Source: Trichoplax adhaerens (Eukaryota; Placozoa; Uniplacotomia; Trichoplacea; Trichoplacidae). From it: a stretch of DNA of 64,000 nt. The DNA is taken from positions 703,316-767,315 of the forward strand of contig NW_002060960.1 in NCBI RefSeq assembly GCF_000150275.1, in the 5' to 3' direction. A program made the translations under genes and the position numbers. Positions 62,004 through 64,000 of this stretch are shown piece after piece. Positions within the stretch are counted from its first letter, which is position 1. Each line of letters begins with the position of its first letter. The notes beneath the pieces are model-generated. The model worked only from the letters and a program-made list of their open reading frames with translations, was not told where the DNA came from and ran no database searches.

Positions 62004-64000
62004 AGTAATAGATTAAAGAGTAATAGTGATTTAATCAAGGATAAATTTAGTAATGACTCAGCGATATACTCTCTCGTCAATTTCCTTGGAAAAGTGTCGT
62101 TCAATGTAAGTTACCGCTATAGCTATATAATATTGCAAGCGGCTTTATTACTACTACTCATATTGATTAGACAAATAACGTTACTAAGAAAATTTGTTAG
62201 TTATCCTTCTGGAAAAGAGGTCACGGGTTATTTAGCCTATTTACTCTGTTGATTGAGAAGCAAACTCTTTTTGTCATTACTCCTACTGAGACAGCAACAA
62301 TAATTGGATGCCGCAGGTGTTACCGACGACCATTGTTCCACCGGGAATAGGACATAATATTAATGAAAAGGAACTATAGTTAGTTTATCGTCATTCAATA
62401 GAGTCTCTAACGTATCGAGAATGATTTATATGGCAAAATCGCTTATTTTGATATTCAACAAGGTTATAGTGATAGACTAAGTTCGCAGTGATGGATAGGT
62501 TGAATTTTCGGCAACATATCGTTCTTTAATCATCACTTGGACCATGTTTGTTGTTGGTCTATTTCACGACAAAGTGATGATAGTATAATACATGACCTAT
62601 AGGTCTATGAGAATTTTTATTTACTTTAAGAACACGATTTAAACAACGGTATGCTTAATATAAGTTACAATGTCATGTTGTGTACTTTTTATTTCAAGTA
62701 ATGACTTTTAAAAAATTCTTATTTACTCAAAGTGCATAAAAAATAATCCAATAATAACTGCATCGTTACGGTTAGCTGGTAATAAGGCGCCAAAAAGCAT
62801 CTAGATTGAATGCTATTTCTTGATTTATAACATTATCTTCAGGTGTTCATTTAATAGTATACATTAAAATTAGACTAATTACATTGTTTGATCTAATTTT
62901 CGTACCAGAAATAAGAAGTAGATTAATTCATTGATCAAATGATATAGATTTTATTATCTATTAAGTTAGGTTACAATGAGTCAGTTAGTTAGAAGATACA
63001 TCTCAAAGCCTACTTCTACTCTTTACCATAGTCGAAAAGTGCAAAGTATCATTAGTTTTAGATTAATGGATAATGATTTTCACTGCAGTAAAAAATAAGA
63101 AGTACCATAGGACACGAAAGTGGTCTCATGACTGCGTTAAAATTTTAAAAGTTTGCATACCAAGTACTCATTATCGATCATTAAGCATCGCTATAGTTAG
63201 AACTCTATATTTTTGAGCTTAGAAGGAAGAGCTTGCTGTAGGTAAGACTGCATAGTTAGGATAGTTTTTTCGGCAATGACAGCGAAATCAATTGATGTCA
63301 AAGCAGACATAACGCACCTTATCGTCCATTTTCATATAATTAATATATAAATAAGAACAACTTGCGATAAATCAACTTAAAGTTAATCGGAGAAACATTT
63401 GCCTTTTAAGAGCTACAGTATCGAATCCTTCCCAACTAATATTAGTCATCAATCATTGACAGCCATTGGTATACTCTTGGCTTGGAATATAATATAAATA
63501 GTTCATACTAAAGCGGTCAATACGGACAACTGCTATGATCATATGAAAGCAATGCTCTTACCTAGCGGTTGATAAATCTTCAGTTTTATTGTTCTTCAAT
63601 GGTATGTCTTAATTATAATTTGTAGGTATGCCATTTCTGCTGTATCTCTGTATTGTTTGGCATATTATGGAGGATAAATAATAGCTTTAGTAATGGATTC
63701 TCCTTTAAATTGTATTTATGAATAATTCATTATTTTATACCCTCAATTGTGTTTTAGGAATAACTTTTAGAATCTTAATTGCTCAATGGTGGACAACCAT
63801 TAATGCAATCTTGTTATGACTTTTAATTCGGTCCTAACATCCTGCTACCTATTGAACTGTTCTATAAGATTTGATACATCTACTAATAGAAAAGTTGATG
63901 ACGATTCCATGGAGCCAATTTGAAGCGATGACGTAATTTCTCTATCCTTAATTGATAATTATAATATACTGCATAATACACACGGAAGTGGGATTTTGTG
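62004..64000. other. right-hand flank, no gene seen
   Basis: Upstream region of the minus-strand 514-residue TPR gene, out to the window edge. It presumably holds that gene's promoter. Slightly less AT-rich patches near 62290-62340 gave no recognisable protein in any frame. Confidence 0.45.

Noticed and set aside
1-64000. tRNA, rRNA or snRNA genes
   Set aside because: No paired A-box/B-box, cloverleaf or conserved small-nuclear RNA sequence was recognised by eye. A covariance-model scan would be needed to exclude them fully.

Overview
Organism. The window reads as nuclear DNA of an early-branching animal, most likely a placozoan such as Trichoplax. It is AT-rich. Genes are split by short GT-AG introns whose acceptors are preceded by T/A-rich tracts. 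The gene content is animal-like: an annexin with a Pro-rich tail, an ATP7-type copper pump, full-length ABCA lipid-transporter-type proteins, a single-exon rhodopsin-like GPCR and large intronless kinesin-light-chain-type TPR proteins. The species name is an inference from this content and style; no database was searched.

Layout. (1) 12-1210, minus: the 5' part of an annexin A7/A11-like gene, whose core continues off the left edge. (2) 1211-6157: intergenic, with one diverged tandem duplication. (3) 6158-11185, minus: a complete 18-exon copper P1B-ATPase, 954 residues as modelled, rebuilt from exon pieces that keep phase throughout. (4) 11786-14262: two different satellite arrays. The first has ~92-bp monomers in ~313-bp higher-order units. 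The second is a GTACAGT/ACTGTAC array around a conserved ~60-bp core and ends in a 50-base N gap. (5) 14263-23153 and 25170-37650, plus: two tandem ABCA paralogues with the same 24-exon plan and mostly identical exon lengths. The first has lost about 117 N-terminal residues to the gap; the second is complete at about 1711 residues. (6) 37651-48843: a long AT-rich stretch with only possible transposon remnants. (7) 48844-50337, plus: an intronless, divergent class-A-like GPCR with a Gln-rich third intracellular loop. (8) 52710-54875 and 60459-62003, minus: two related intronless TPR-array proteins. The flanks between and after them show no gene.

Function. The genes do not form an operon or pathway. 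Local themes are tandem duplication (ABCA pair, TPR pair, satellites, duplicated intron ends) and membrane proteins (copper export, lipid transport, receptor). The most notable points are the higher-order satellites next to the gap, the triplicated splice-acceptor region and a GC-AG intron in the second ABCA gene, the copper pump with only one CxxC metal-binding domain, the GPCR that has lost its hallmark motifs, and Gly2/Ser6 N-termini on both TPR proteins.
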